From the NCBI GenBank assembly GCA_024232355.1, contig JAAEPW010000877.1:1-5369 (forward strand): a stretch of 5,369 nucleotides of DNA, read 5' to 3'. Below, piece after piece: positions 1-5,369 of the stretch. A program made the position numbers and the translations under genes. Numbering within the stretch: position 1 is the first letter of the stretch; each line of letters starts with the position of its first letter. Below the pieces are notes generated by a model. That model saw only the letters and a program-made list of their open reading frames with translations, did not search any database and was not told the DNA's origin. Source of the DNA: Chloroflexota bacterium (lineage in GTDB: Bacteria; Chloroflexota; Anaerolineae; B4-G1).

Positions 1-924
1 GCTGATGATCTCCATGCGGTCGGAGAACATGCGCACCTCGATGCGCCGCCCGCCCAGCCGGTAATCACGGTGAGCCACGGCGTTGACCAACGCCTCGCGC
101 ACAGCCGAGACCGGGTACTCGGTGCGCTCCTCTCGCTCCAACCCGGTGACGACGGCCCCGATGCGCATCTCTTCGCCCACGACCTCCCACGTGCGCTGGA
201 TGATGCGCGCCAACGGCCCGCCAATCTCCTCGCGGCGGCCATAGCCCGGCTGTCCCGTCTCGCCCCGGGGCAGCGTGCCGACGAATTTGACGAACGTCAA
301 CCCGCTCTGGGGCAGGAACGCCTGGGGGTTGCGGGCAAACATCAGCACGCCCGTGACGGTAGGATGTCCGTTCCTGTCCAAGGCCCCAATTTCGATCAGT
401 AGATCGTCCACCGGGTGCGTCCACTCGCGGTGCTGGCGTTCCTCCCACTTGGCGACAAACTCGGCGATCACGTCATCGTCAAAGTCCGCCCGCTGCGCGC
501 CGGGCGCAACCTCCGACTCAAAGTCGCCGACGGATTTTGTGGCTGCCAGTTGGCGAACCTGGTCGCCGCTGAGGGGGCGGTTTTCCACGCCAGCGCGGAC
601 CAACACACGTCCATCGGACAGGCTGTGGAGTTCGGGGCTGCGAGCGACAAAGATGGCAAAGGCCAGGCCGTCTTCCGCCGCCGCCTGGTGCCAGCGTATC
701 TCGACCGGCGGACGGCACTCTTGCGCGGCGGCCCGCAGCACCCCTTCGACCTCGTCCTCGTAGACCTGCCCTGTGGCCTGTCCGTCCTCGTCCACGCCGA
801 TGAGAATCGTGCCGCCGTCCGAGTTGGCGAGTGCCACCATCGTCTCTGCCAGCAGTTGGGGTTCCGGATCGGGTATGACGGCCAACATCTGGCCGGGGCG
901 GCGGTCATAAGGGCTAGCTTGCAT
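1..924 (-). CDS. AlbA_2/Schlafen-type putative ATP-binding protein with GHKL-like domain (3' end outside window)
   Basis: Reading from an ATG at 924-922, the frame stays open for 308 codons to the left edge, so the C-terminus is missing. Residues 31-48 read ALANSDGGTILIGVDEDG, the core of the AlbA_2 (Schlafen AlbA_2, PF04326) domain. Residues 276-288, REALVNAVAHRDY, are the signature of the GHKL-type HATPase_c_4 domain that follows AlbA_2 in the family often labelled 'putative transcriptional regulator' or 'RecG-like, putative DNA-binding'. The family is thought to bind nucleic acid and ATP; its substrate is usually unknown. The start is fixed by AGAGGAG (936-930) five bases upstream. The usual ExxEFK stretch at the beginning of AlbA_2 is not evident; the N-terminus is MQASPYDRRPGQ instead. 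The gene lies 59 bp behind the DUF4132 gene, same strand, but is much richer in GC, so it probably belongs to the host backbone and not to the module upstream. Family call is firm, function is not. Confidence 0.9.
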   Translation of the reverse strand, partial: MQASPYDRRPGQMLAVIPDPEPQLLAETMVALANSDGGTILIGVDEDGQATGQVYEDEVEGVLRAAAQECRPPVEIRWHQAAAEDGLAFAIFVARSPELHSLSDGRVLVRAGVENRPLSGDQVRQLAATKSVGDFESEVAPGAQRADFDDDVIAEFVAKWEERQHREWTHPVDDLLIEIGALDRNGHPTVTGVLMFARNPQAFLPQSGLTFVKFVGTLPRGETGQPGYGRREEIGGPLARIIQRTWEVVGEEMRIGAVVTGLEREERTEYPVSAVREALVNAVAHRDYRLGGRRIEVRMFSDRMEIIS

Positions 925-929
925 TTTTT

Positions 930-936
930 CTCCTCT
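930..936 (-). promoter_or_regulatory. Ribosome binding site of the AlbA_2 gene
   Basis: On the minus strand AGAGGAG lies five A residues before the ATG at 924. This decides the start codon. The 59-bp gap to the upstream DUF4132 stop shows neither a terminator hairpin nor a convincing sigma-70 promoter, so readthrough from DUF4132 is possible. Confidence 0.75.
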
Positions 937-983
937 CTAGTTTTCTGGTCTCGGGAATGATTTTCACCATAGCGGCCTTCCGT

Positions 984-3590
984 TCAAGCAGTAATCTGGC
1001 GCAAAATTGTAGAGTCTTTGATCTTTTTATCCTCAGCCAAGAGAAATGCTTTGCTCAGAATAAGTGCCATTGTGTTGTCGCCCTCAAATGGTAGGAACAC
1101 TTTACCTGCCTGACCTTTGCTTGCTGCGCCTCGCGCGGGCACGATGCAAAGATACTGATCGTTTGGCGACATTAGAATGTTACTGCTGCCCAGATGAATC
1201 TTGTATGTGCGGATGTCGCCGCGCACACATAGAAACTTGTCTGTCAGTTCACAGCGGTCGGCAATTTTCAACCATGGAATCAGCGACTCGAGCACCTGTT
1301 TCCGCGTCTTGGCTGCTGCCGACAACTCGCCAAATGAATAGCGGTGCCAGTAATTGTAATGCTGTACCTCAGGTCCACCATCTATCCAGTTTGGATCATT
1401 TCCTATGCTAGCCACGCCCACAAACAAATCCACATCCCGCATCACTTCTGTGAACATCAAGGGAGGAATATCCTCAAGTGGAATTGGTTCACCTGGCTCC
1501 GTTGTTCTATAGTCTGCATAGTACCCGCCGCCAGCAGCATGTGCATAGTGCTCTGGAGTGTCAATCGGATGAAAACGGACTTGGTCTGTGGTCAAATACA
1601 GCCAAGTACCGGTCACTGTTGTGTCGGTACCATAGTTATCACCAATCCCTTCAATCCAAAACTCGGCTCGAATCCCCCACGACGGTAACCGCCGAGTTGC
1701 AGGTGGATACACGTCATCAACCATCAATCTTAGCTTATTCTTCCAATTGCGTGCACCACACAGTGCATTGAATTGATGCTGCTTGATAATGTGCGCGGCG
1801 AAACGATTGGAGTAAACACGCGTATCACGCTCGGCGTCTGTTAGCAGATATATCTCGCGGTGCGCCTGCTTGAATGGTTGTTGAACTGTATACTCAATCA
1901 GCCAGTTTCGCCACGCCACTATAGTTTCTGTTGTCTCATTAATTGGATGCCACAACTCGACCTGTACTGAGTCACTCAACCAATCTATCACAGTTCCATC
2001 GTGCGTGACAAAACGTTCATCATACCAGATGCCTGCCTCGACGCGGTCACTGTCACTGAATTTCCAGATGATGCGCCGCGCCAAGGTACCCACCAGCGGA
2101 TGGTCCAGATACCGTGCCCGCCACGTGGAAAAGTCCCACCTTTTCTGCTCGAGATACAGATTTTCGATGCGACTACGCTGGGCCGGTATCATCTTTCTGA
2201 CATCTTTGACAGCCTGCTTTAGACTTTTTAACTCTTCGGCATAACTCTCTTTGACTGCTTTCGGAACGGATTTCTGGGGTTTGCCATCCGGTCTGATCCA
2301 ACGTAACTGTACCGTGCTACCCGTTACCACTAGCTCTGCGGTGTACTCGCCAAGTTGTTCGCGCCGTAAGCCTACTTTTTCCATCTCATACGCTGGTACT
2401 GCCATCTCTTCGATCTCATCCTGAGGCAAGCCAGCACGTTCTGCCGCTTTTGTCAGTGCCTTCTCAATACCTTTTTGCGCTGTGCCATATTTGACCCTGA
2501 CTTTTAGCAATGCCAATTGTCCAACGCTCTCTAGTCCTGGCATTTGCCCCAACGCCCAGACGCAAGCGTTGCCTACCCTGACGCATCGTGGTCCTCTCCC
2601 CGGCGCCTTACGATACGCCGATAACGCCAAAGTTGTCAACGCCCGAGCCAATTCCTGGTCCTCTTTTTTGGCGCACAACCAGACCATTCCTTTGAGAACA
2701 TCTGCATTTCTCTCGTGCAAGAGTAGGTTTGGATCAGGTTGCCAGCTAGACCATGAACTGATAACCTGTGTCCGGGGCTTGTCAACCAACGGGAACCACT
2801 CTAGCATAGACTGCTTAAATGCATCGAATCCAACTTTGTTGAGCAATGATTCGGCTTGCTTTGACCACTTTGCAGTTGGCTTTGACCCGCTTGCACTTGC
2901 GCAAACGTTGACCAACTCAACCCACACAGACTGAACATCACTGTTCATTGCTTCGACATCGTGGATTGCTGCGTCGGACCACGCTTCACCTTCAACAATC
3001 GCTAAGGATGTATCTTCCAAGTTGCCCAGGTCTTTTAACCTGCCCGCCCATCTGCGCGTCTCGGCAGTGCTATACCCAGATCCCAACCGTGCAACAATAC
3101 CCTTGATTCTTTTCTGAATATCGGTTGTGAGCGCATACTCTTTGAGATAGTTCTCAACTACCTTGATCATCTGTGGCGCACCACACCAGTAAGCAATCTC
3201 TTGATGCCCTGACCAGGTGAGCAATGTTACAACATCGTCGTGGTCCAATGGGAGTTTACGCCTGAGAAGTTGAAGCATCGCACCTCGAACATTTTCGATG
3301 CGGCGACCCCTTTGAGTTGCTGGTGAGGGCTTGCTCTTGAGCGCTTTACGCAGCGTGCTCGTGACCTTGGAGCCTAGTCCCTTGCGTGGTAGATGCTCTC
3401 CATGTTCGAGCCACTGTGCCATCGTCACTACAAACAATCTTTGGTCTTGGCGACTTGCCGCCAAGATTTCCTGACCAATCTTGGAGTCCTTGAGTTTGAA
3501 GCGATGGTACGACGGCTCCTGTTCCTCGGCAGCCAAAGTCTCAATCAGTGCAATATAGTCGTCGGGAAACTGATACTCAGTTTGCCCCAT
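984..3590 (-). CDS. DUF4132 domain-containing protein (MolR-like family)
   Basis: The product has 868 residues. The region around residues 338-410 (GNACVWALG, then KALTKAAERAGLP, then EEMAVPAYEME) is the conserved helical block seen just before DUF4132 in this family (I recall it as DUF5724). The DUF4132 core lies at about 440-620 and shows its hallmark stretches: ELWHP at 545-549, AWRNWL at 559-564, QPFKQAHRE at 571-579, YSNRFAAH at 593-600 and KQHQFNALCGARNW at 603-616. The last ~110 residues (RCELTDKFLCVRGDIRTYKIHLGS, then a run to LLAEDKK) match the C-terminal domain that usually follows (DUF7737). The N-terminal 300 residues are mostly helical, with no WGR domain; E. coli MolR/YehI relatives are longer (over 1,000 residues). 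No signal peptide or membrane segment, so it is probably cytosolic. Biochemical activity is unknown. It starts one base after the Gly-Gly protein gene, with GGAGG five bases upstream of ATG, so the two are translated together. Confidence 0.93.
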   Translation of the reverse strand: MGQTEYQFPDDYIALIETLAAEEQEPSYHRFKLKDSKIGQEILAASRQDQRLFVVTMAQWLEHGEHLPRKGLGSKVTSTLRKALKSKPSPATQRGRRIENVRGAMLQLLRRKLPLDHDDVVTLLTWSGHQEIAYWCGAPQMIKVVENYLKEYALTTDIQKRIKGIVARLGSGYSTAETRRWAGRLKDLGNLEDTSLAIVEGEAWSDAAIHDVEAMNSDVQSVWVELVNVCASASGSKPTAKWSKQAESLLNKVGFDAFKQSMLEWFPLVDKPRTQVISSWSSWQPDPNLLLHERNADVLKGMVWLCAKKEDQELARALTTLALSAYRKAPGRGPRCVRVGNACVWALGQMPGLESVGQLALLKVRVKYGTAQKGIEKALTKAAERAGLPQDEIEEMAVPAYEMEKVGLRREQLGEYTAELVVTGSTVQLRWIRPDGKPQKSVPKAVKESYAEELKSLKQAVKDVRKMIPAQRSRIENLYLEQKRWDFSTWRARYLDHPLVGTLARRIIWKFSDSDRVEAGIWYDERFVTHDGTVIDWLSDSVQVELWHPINETTETIVAWRNWLIEYTVQQPFKQAHREIYLLTDAERDTRVYSNRFAAHIIKQHQFNALCGARNWKNKLRLMVDDVYPPATRRLPSWGIRAEFWIEGIGDNYGTDTTVTGTWLYLTTDQVRFHPIDTPEHYAHAAGGGYYADYRTTEPGEPIPLEDIPPLMFTEVMRDVDLFVGVASIGNDPNWIDGGPEVQHYNYWHRYSFGELSAAAKTRKQVLESLIPWLKIADRCELTDKFLCVRGDIRTYKIHLGSSNILMSPNDQYLCIVPARGAASKGQAGKVFLPFEGDNTMALILSKAFLLAEDKKIKDSTILRQITA

Positions 3591-3591
3591 A

Positions 3592-3990
3592 TTAGCCTCC
3601 GGCCAATGGAATGAGTTTGAGGAATGTCACCGTAGTATCTGGTTGAATCTCAATCATTTGATCCAGATCTGTAACTTGATGATCGTTTACGAGTATCAAA
3701 AAGCCATTTTTCTGAAATGCGTCAAGCGCTATGTAGCATTGCTTTTCCGCGTCGATACGTTGTTTCTTAGCAAGCTTGTAGCCGTTGAGTGTTTTCTCGG
3801 CCTCAGTCGGTTGAACAAGCCCACGAAAGTACTCTGGCTGCCGGGCATTGTAATCTTCTACTTCCTGGTATACCCGACTTTGAATTAGCTCCTGGACTGT
3901 GATGCGCTCGGATGAAAGATTGAGCGTAAATACGTCACCTTCAAGATCCAATGTCGTTTTGTCATGAATTGTAAGAGTTGTATACATCAT
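3592..3990 (-). CDS. Small ubiquitin/MoaD-like (beta-grasp) protein with C-terminal Gly-Gly
   Basis: The product has 132 residues from the first ATG, or 131 from the second (3987). AAAGGA (3998-3993) sits two bases before the first ATG and five before the second, so the second is the better start. The N-terminal half reads as two beta strands (YTTLTIHD, then FTLNLSS) followed by a helix (TVQELIQSRVYQEVEDYNA, 31-49), the opening of a beta-grasp fold. Residues about 50-95 form a helical insertion (FRGLVQPTEAEKTLNGYKL and the Lys/Arg-rich part after it). The last part, GFLILVND, then IEIQPDTTVTFLKLIPLAGG ending at 132, has the MoaD/ThiS/ubiquitin pattern of a final strand and an exposed Gly-Gly. 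In those families the terminal glycine is adenylated by an E1-like enzyme and then carries sulfur or is conjugated. None of those enzymes is encoded here. It is the first gene of a tight two-gene unit with DUF4132. The gene is certain by coupling and RBS; the fold is inferred from pattern only, and the role is unknown. Confidence 0.85.
   Translation of the reverse strand: MMYTTLTIHDKTTLDLEGDVFTLNLSSERITVQELIQSRVYQEVEDYNARQPEYFRGLVQPTEAEKTLNGYKLAKKQRIDAEKQCYIALDAFQKNGFLILVNDHQVTDLDQMIEIQPDTTVTFLKLIPLAGG
3596..3600 (-). promoter_or_regulatory. Shine-Dalgarno of the DUF4132 gene, inside the last two codons of the upstream gene
   Basis: The minus strand reads GGAGGCTAATATG here. GGA and GGC are the final two glycine codons of the Ubl-like gene, TAA (3594-3592) is its stop, and ATG (3590-3588) starts DUF4132. 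GGAGG is a near-perfect anti-16S match with five-base spacing, so ribosomes ending the first gene are placed to start the second. Confidence 0.85.
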
Positions 3991-4021
3991 TGTCCTTTCT
4001 CACAGGATATGTCGCCAGTTG

Positions 4022-4041
4022 TTAGGTTAGTACTTAGTTAG
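4022..4041. repeat. Cluster of four TTAG repeats upstream of the Ubl-like gene
   Basis: TTAG occurs at 4022-4025, 4027-4030, 4034-4037 and 4038-4041 on the plus strand (CTAA on the minus strand), ending about 32 bases before the Ubl-like start. The placement is what one would expect of an operator, but the repeats are short and could be chance. Confidence 0.4.
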
Positions 4042-4066
4042 TTCCTGGTGCAAAACGCTCAAGCCA

Positions 4067-4081
4067 CCGTCTCGGAGGCGG
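4067..4081. repeat. GC-rich hairpin
   Basis: CCGTC (4067-4071) can pair with GGCGG (4077-4081), with one T-G wobble and a five-base TCGGA loop. Neither side carries an immediate T-run, so it is not a standard intrinsic terminator on either strand. Confidence 0.35.
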
Positions 4082-4113
4082 CCCATGCACGGAAAATGCT
4101 TGGCAAGTGCGTG

Positions 4114-4129
4114 GCTATTTCTGAATAGC
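4114..4129. repeat. Perfect 6-bp hairpin GCTATT-TCTG-AATAGC
   Basis: GCTATT at 4114-4119 is the exact reverse complement of AATAGC at 4124-4129, with a four-base loop. It overlaps the first copy of the TTTCTGAA direct repeat. It may be a protein-binding palindrome or part of a 5' leader fold; nothing in the sequence decides between these. Confidence 0.45.
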
Positions 4130-4141
4130 ACTGTTTCTGAA
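4118..4141. repeat. Direct repeat TTTCTGAA, two copies 16 bp apart
   Basis: TTTCTGAA at 4118-4125 recurs exactly at 4134-4141, with an eight-base spacer (centre to centre 16 bp). On the minus strand, the transcribed sense, it reads TTCAGAAA-N8-TTCAGAAA. Such spacing would suit tandem binding by a regulator, which is inference only. Confidence 0.45.
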
Positions 4142-4146
4142 CAACG

Positions 4147-4181
4147 CCTTGGCTGACAAACCGACTTTGAATAAGCCAAGG
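4147..4181. repeat. Perfect 8-bp inverted repeat CCTTGGCT/AGCCAAGG
   Basis: CCTTGGCT (4147-4154) and AGCCAAGG (4174-4181) are exact reverse complements separated by 19 bases. It lies 48 bp beyond the stop of the kinase-like gene, where a terminator could be, but the minus-strand sequence after it (CGTTGTTCAG) is not a T-tract and the loop is long. A dyad operator is an equal alternative. Confidence 0.5.
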
Positions 4182-4228
4182 TTTAGGGAGACGCGTGCAA
4201 TGATTTGTTAGCCAACTTTCTCTTTTAT

Positions 4229-4825
4229 TCATCTGGTATCTGTTACCAGTCCTTTCAAATAGGCCAAAGATTGCTCAATATTCTGTTCTGCCGACTCACT
4301 TGTATCAACCTGCAACCATCGACTTTTTGGATACTTTGTCTGATGCACAATGATCCTCCCTGCCTCATCCGCCATTGCATCAGTCGGTGCATCAACCGGT
4401 GCTTTATCGAACGCCACTCGTTGACTCCGCTGCCGTTTTCGGTTCTGCATCCGCCGTCCGAGTTCATCTTTATCAGCCAATACACACTCAATAAAAGCGT
4501 ACGGAATATTGTGCTTGGCAGCCAGTGCTGTTCCTCCATCAACGATAAATTCAAAGCGACACGGACTGTCCAAAATAACACTTGTACCTTGCTCCAACAA
4601 TGAACCGGCAATGGCACGGCTGGCTCCGTAGCCAACCCGGCCTGACATATCCCAACTGGTGCCGGCTTCAAGCGCGGCAGATTTAATGACATCATAGTCG
4701 ATGACTACGGCTGCTGTTTGTTGCGCAATCTTCTGGGCAAGGGTACTTTTTCCGACACCACTGGTTCCGGCCATTTGGAGCAAAAACAAATTGTTTTTTT
4801 CTTGCTGTCTCATTTTCAAATGCAC
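4229..4825 (-). CDS. Small P-loop kinase-like AAA_33 family ATPase
   Basis: The product has 198 residues if started at the GTG at 4825, or 194 from the ATG at 4813. Neither start has a strong ribosome site; AGGTG lies about 11 bases before the ATG, which I prefer. The Walker A loop GTSGVGKST is at residues 20-28 (long numbering). An Asp pair in VIDYD (43, 45) and the strand VILDSP (81-88, Asp86) fit the base-recognition and Walker B positions of AAA_33 (PF13671) nucleotide-kinase-like proteins. The Arg-rich RRMQNRKRQRSQR (124-136) resembles the mobile lid that closes over ATP. LQVDTS near 171-176 is the common late strand. This family phosphorylates small molecules or nucleic-acid ends; zeta toxins and chloramphenicol phosphotransferase are relatives, and the substrate cannot be read here. 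The gene follows the topoisomerase gene after a short gap without a terminator, so it may share its transcript. Its GC content is low, like the next two genes. Confidence 0.88.
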   Translation of the reverse strand: MHLKMRQQEKNNLFLLQMAGTSGVGKSTLAQKIAQQTAAVVIDYDVIKSAALEAGTSWDMSGRVGYGASRAIAGSLLEQGTSVILDSPCRFEFIVDGGTALAAKHNIPYAFIECVLADKDELGRRMQNRKRQRSQRVAFDKAPVDAPTDAMADEAGRIIVHQTKYPKSRWLQVDTSESAEQNIEQSLAYLKGLVTDTR

Positions 4826-4846
4826 ACCTATTCGAACTTGTTGGTC

Positions 4847-5369
4847 TCACTCCTCTCCGCTCACCACCGCCACCAAAGACACCCCATCCCCCCCTTTTAA
4901 CTCTATCACCCGCGCACCACGAGTCGCGCGCCCCATCTGGGGCACGTCGGACGCGGGAGCGTGGAGCGCCACCCCTCCGGCAGAGATGATCGAAACCTCG
5001 TCGTCGGAACGCACCACGCGGGCGGCGGCGACGAGTCCCGTCTGCTGCCGCTGGCCGCCCAGGCAGCGCACGCCTTTCCCGTAGCGCCCCTTGACCGCGA
5101 ACTCGTCCAGGGGCGTGCGCTTGGCATAGCCCCTGGTGGTGACGACCAACAGATATGTCTCCGCAGCGATGACGCAAGCGTCGGCGACGTGATCGCCCGC
5201 GTCCAGCTTGATGGCGTTGACCCCGGCGGCAGCGCGCCCCATCGGGCGCACCGTATCGCCGCCAAAACGCAGCGCCTGCCCCTGCGCGGTGACGATGAGG
5301 ACGTCATGCTCGCCCCGCGTCAGGCTGACCCAGCCCAATTCGTCTCCCTCGTCCAGGCGTATGGCGGAC
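4847..5369 (-). CDS. gyrA: DNA gyrase/topoisomerase IV subunit A, C-terminal beta-pinwheel (5' end outside window)
   Basis: The last 173 residues of a type IIA topoisomerase A subunit are present, ending VVSGEE at a TGA (4849-4847); the gene continues past the right edge. The sequence shows repeating pinwheel blades: DELGWVSLTRGEHDVLIVTA, then ALRF, then PMGRAAAGVNAIKL; next TRGYAKRTPLDEF with GRYGKGVRCL; then MGRATRGARVIELKGGD. The (G/A)K-R-T-P-L-x-E and GRxxxGV patterns are typical of the GyrA/ParC C-terminal domain, which wraps DNA and lets gyrase introduce negative supercoils. The catalytic tyrosine and the GyrA box lie upstream of the window, so GyrA and ParC cannot be told apart with certainty; GyrA is preferred because of the blade-like GRYGKGV segment. 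Composition is strongly GC-rich, in contrast to the gene that follows it. Confidence 0.88.
   Translation of the reverse strand, partial: SAIRLDEGDELGWVSLTRGEHDVLIVTAQGQALRFGGDTVRPMGRAAAGVNAIKLDAGDHVADACVIAAETYLLVVTTRGYAKRTPLDEFAVKGRYGKGVRCLGGQRQQTGLVAAARVVRSDDEVSIISAGGVALHAPASDVPQMGRATRGARVIELKGGDGVSLVAVVSGEE

Larger units (their letters stand above)
3991..4228. promoter_or_regulatory. Intergenic region between the kinase-like gene and the Ubl-DUF4132 pair
   Basis: No coding sequence is supported in these 238 bp. The region is unusually dense in short symmetries: an 8-bp inverted repeat, a 6-bp hairpin, an 8-bp direct repeat, a GC-rich hairpin and four TTAG copies, each listed separately. 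As the only sizeable gap in the window and directly upstream of the Ubl-like start, it is the natural site for the promoter and operators of the Ubl-DUF4132 unit and for the end of the kinase transcript. I could not pick out a convincing -35/-10 pair; the best -35-like hexamers (TTGAGC and TTGCAC on the minus strand, around 4047-4062) have no good -10 partner. Confidence 0.45.

Noticed and set aside
275..960. Long plus-strand open frames opposite the AlbA_2 gene (275-763 and 415-960)
   Set aside because: They run antisense to a clear AlbA_2/GHKL protein in GC-rich DNA, where open antisense frames are common; their translations are low-complexity Ser/Arg/Ala-rich and match nothing I recognise.
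1064..2934. Several plus-strand frames inside the DUF4132 gene
   Set aside because: All lie antisense within a frame with conserved DUF4132 motifs, none has a good ribosome site or recognisable domain.
4147..4181. Intrinsic terminator for the kinase-like gene
   Set aside because: The 8-bp stem is perfect, but the loop is 19 bases and no T-run follows on the minus strand, so it was kept only as an inverted repeat.
4021..4213. Integron attC-like site (GTTAGGT at 4021, GGCTAAC on the minus strand at 4213-4207)
   Set aside because: The two 7-mers resemble attC core sites, but they are not arranged as RYYYAAC followed by GTTRRRY in either orientation, the inner arms do not pair as attC requires, and no integrase is seen.
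984..4825. Complete ubiquitin-like conjugation operon (E1, E2, JAB peptidase)
   Set aside because: Only the Gly-Gly protein is present. The kinase-like protein has a Walker A loop of nucleotide kinases, not an E1 fold, and DUF4132 shows no motif of a known E1, E2 or JAB enzyme that I can see.
4692..5307. Minus-strand frames overlapping the GyrA tail and kinase start (4692-5177 and 4906-5307)
   Set aside because: They are Arg/Gly-rich shadows of the GyrA frame; the beta-pinwheel motifs appear only in the frame ending at 4847.

Overview
The window is a minus-strand gene row from a bacterium. It reads, in transcription order from the right edge, as: the 3' end of a GyrA/ParC-type topoisomerase subunit (5369-4847), a small P-loop kinase-like gene (4813/4825-4229), a 238-bp intergenic stretch rich in short symmetric repeats, a small ubiquitin/MoaD-like protein ending in Gly-Gly (3987/3990-3592), a DUF4132-family protein (3590-984), and the 5' part of an AlbA_2/Schlafen-type ATP-binding protein (924 to beyond position 1). 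No gene on the plus strand looks real. I saw no tRNA, rRNA, CRISPR array, transposase or integrase.

The host looks like a high-GC bacterium. The topoisomerase and AlbA_2 genes are strongly GC-rich (for example 44 of 60 bases are G or C in 5041-5100), and the style of the GyrA tail and AlbA_2 gene would fit Chloroflexota; that taxonomic guess is weak. The three middle genes are clearly poorer in GC (21 of 60 in 3661-3720, 27 of 60 in 4261-4320). The change falls almost exactly at the gene borders near 4845 and 985, so the block 985-4845 looks like an accessory insertion between two host-type genes.

The most interesting part is the pair of Gly-Gly-terminated small protein and DUF4132 protein. 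Their genes are one base apart, and the two codons for the terminal Gly-Gly (GGA GGC) also form the Shine-Dalgarno sequence of the DUF4132 gene, so the two products should be translationally coupled. The small protein has the outline of a beta-grasp (ubiquitin/MoaD/ThiS) protein with a helical insertion and an already exposed -LIPLAGG tail, as needed for adenylation, thiocarboxylation or conjugation. The partner is a family of unknown biochemistry. No E1-like (ThiF/MoeB), E2-like or JAB peptidase gene is in the window, so any activating enzyme would lie elsewhere. I infer a two-gene module in which DUF4132 handles, binds or is modified by the Ubl-like protein; the sequence does not prove this.
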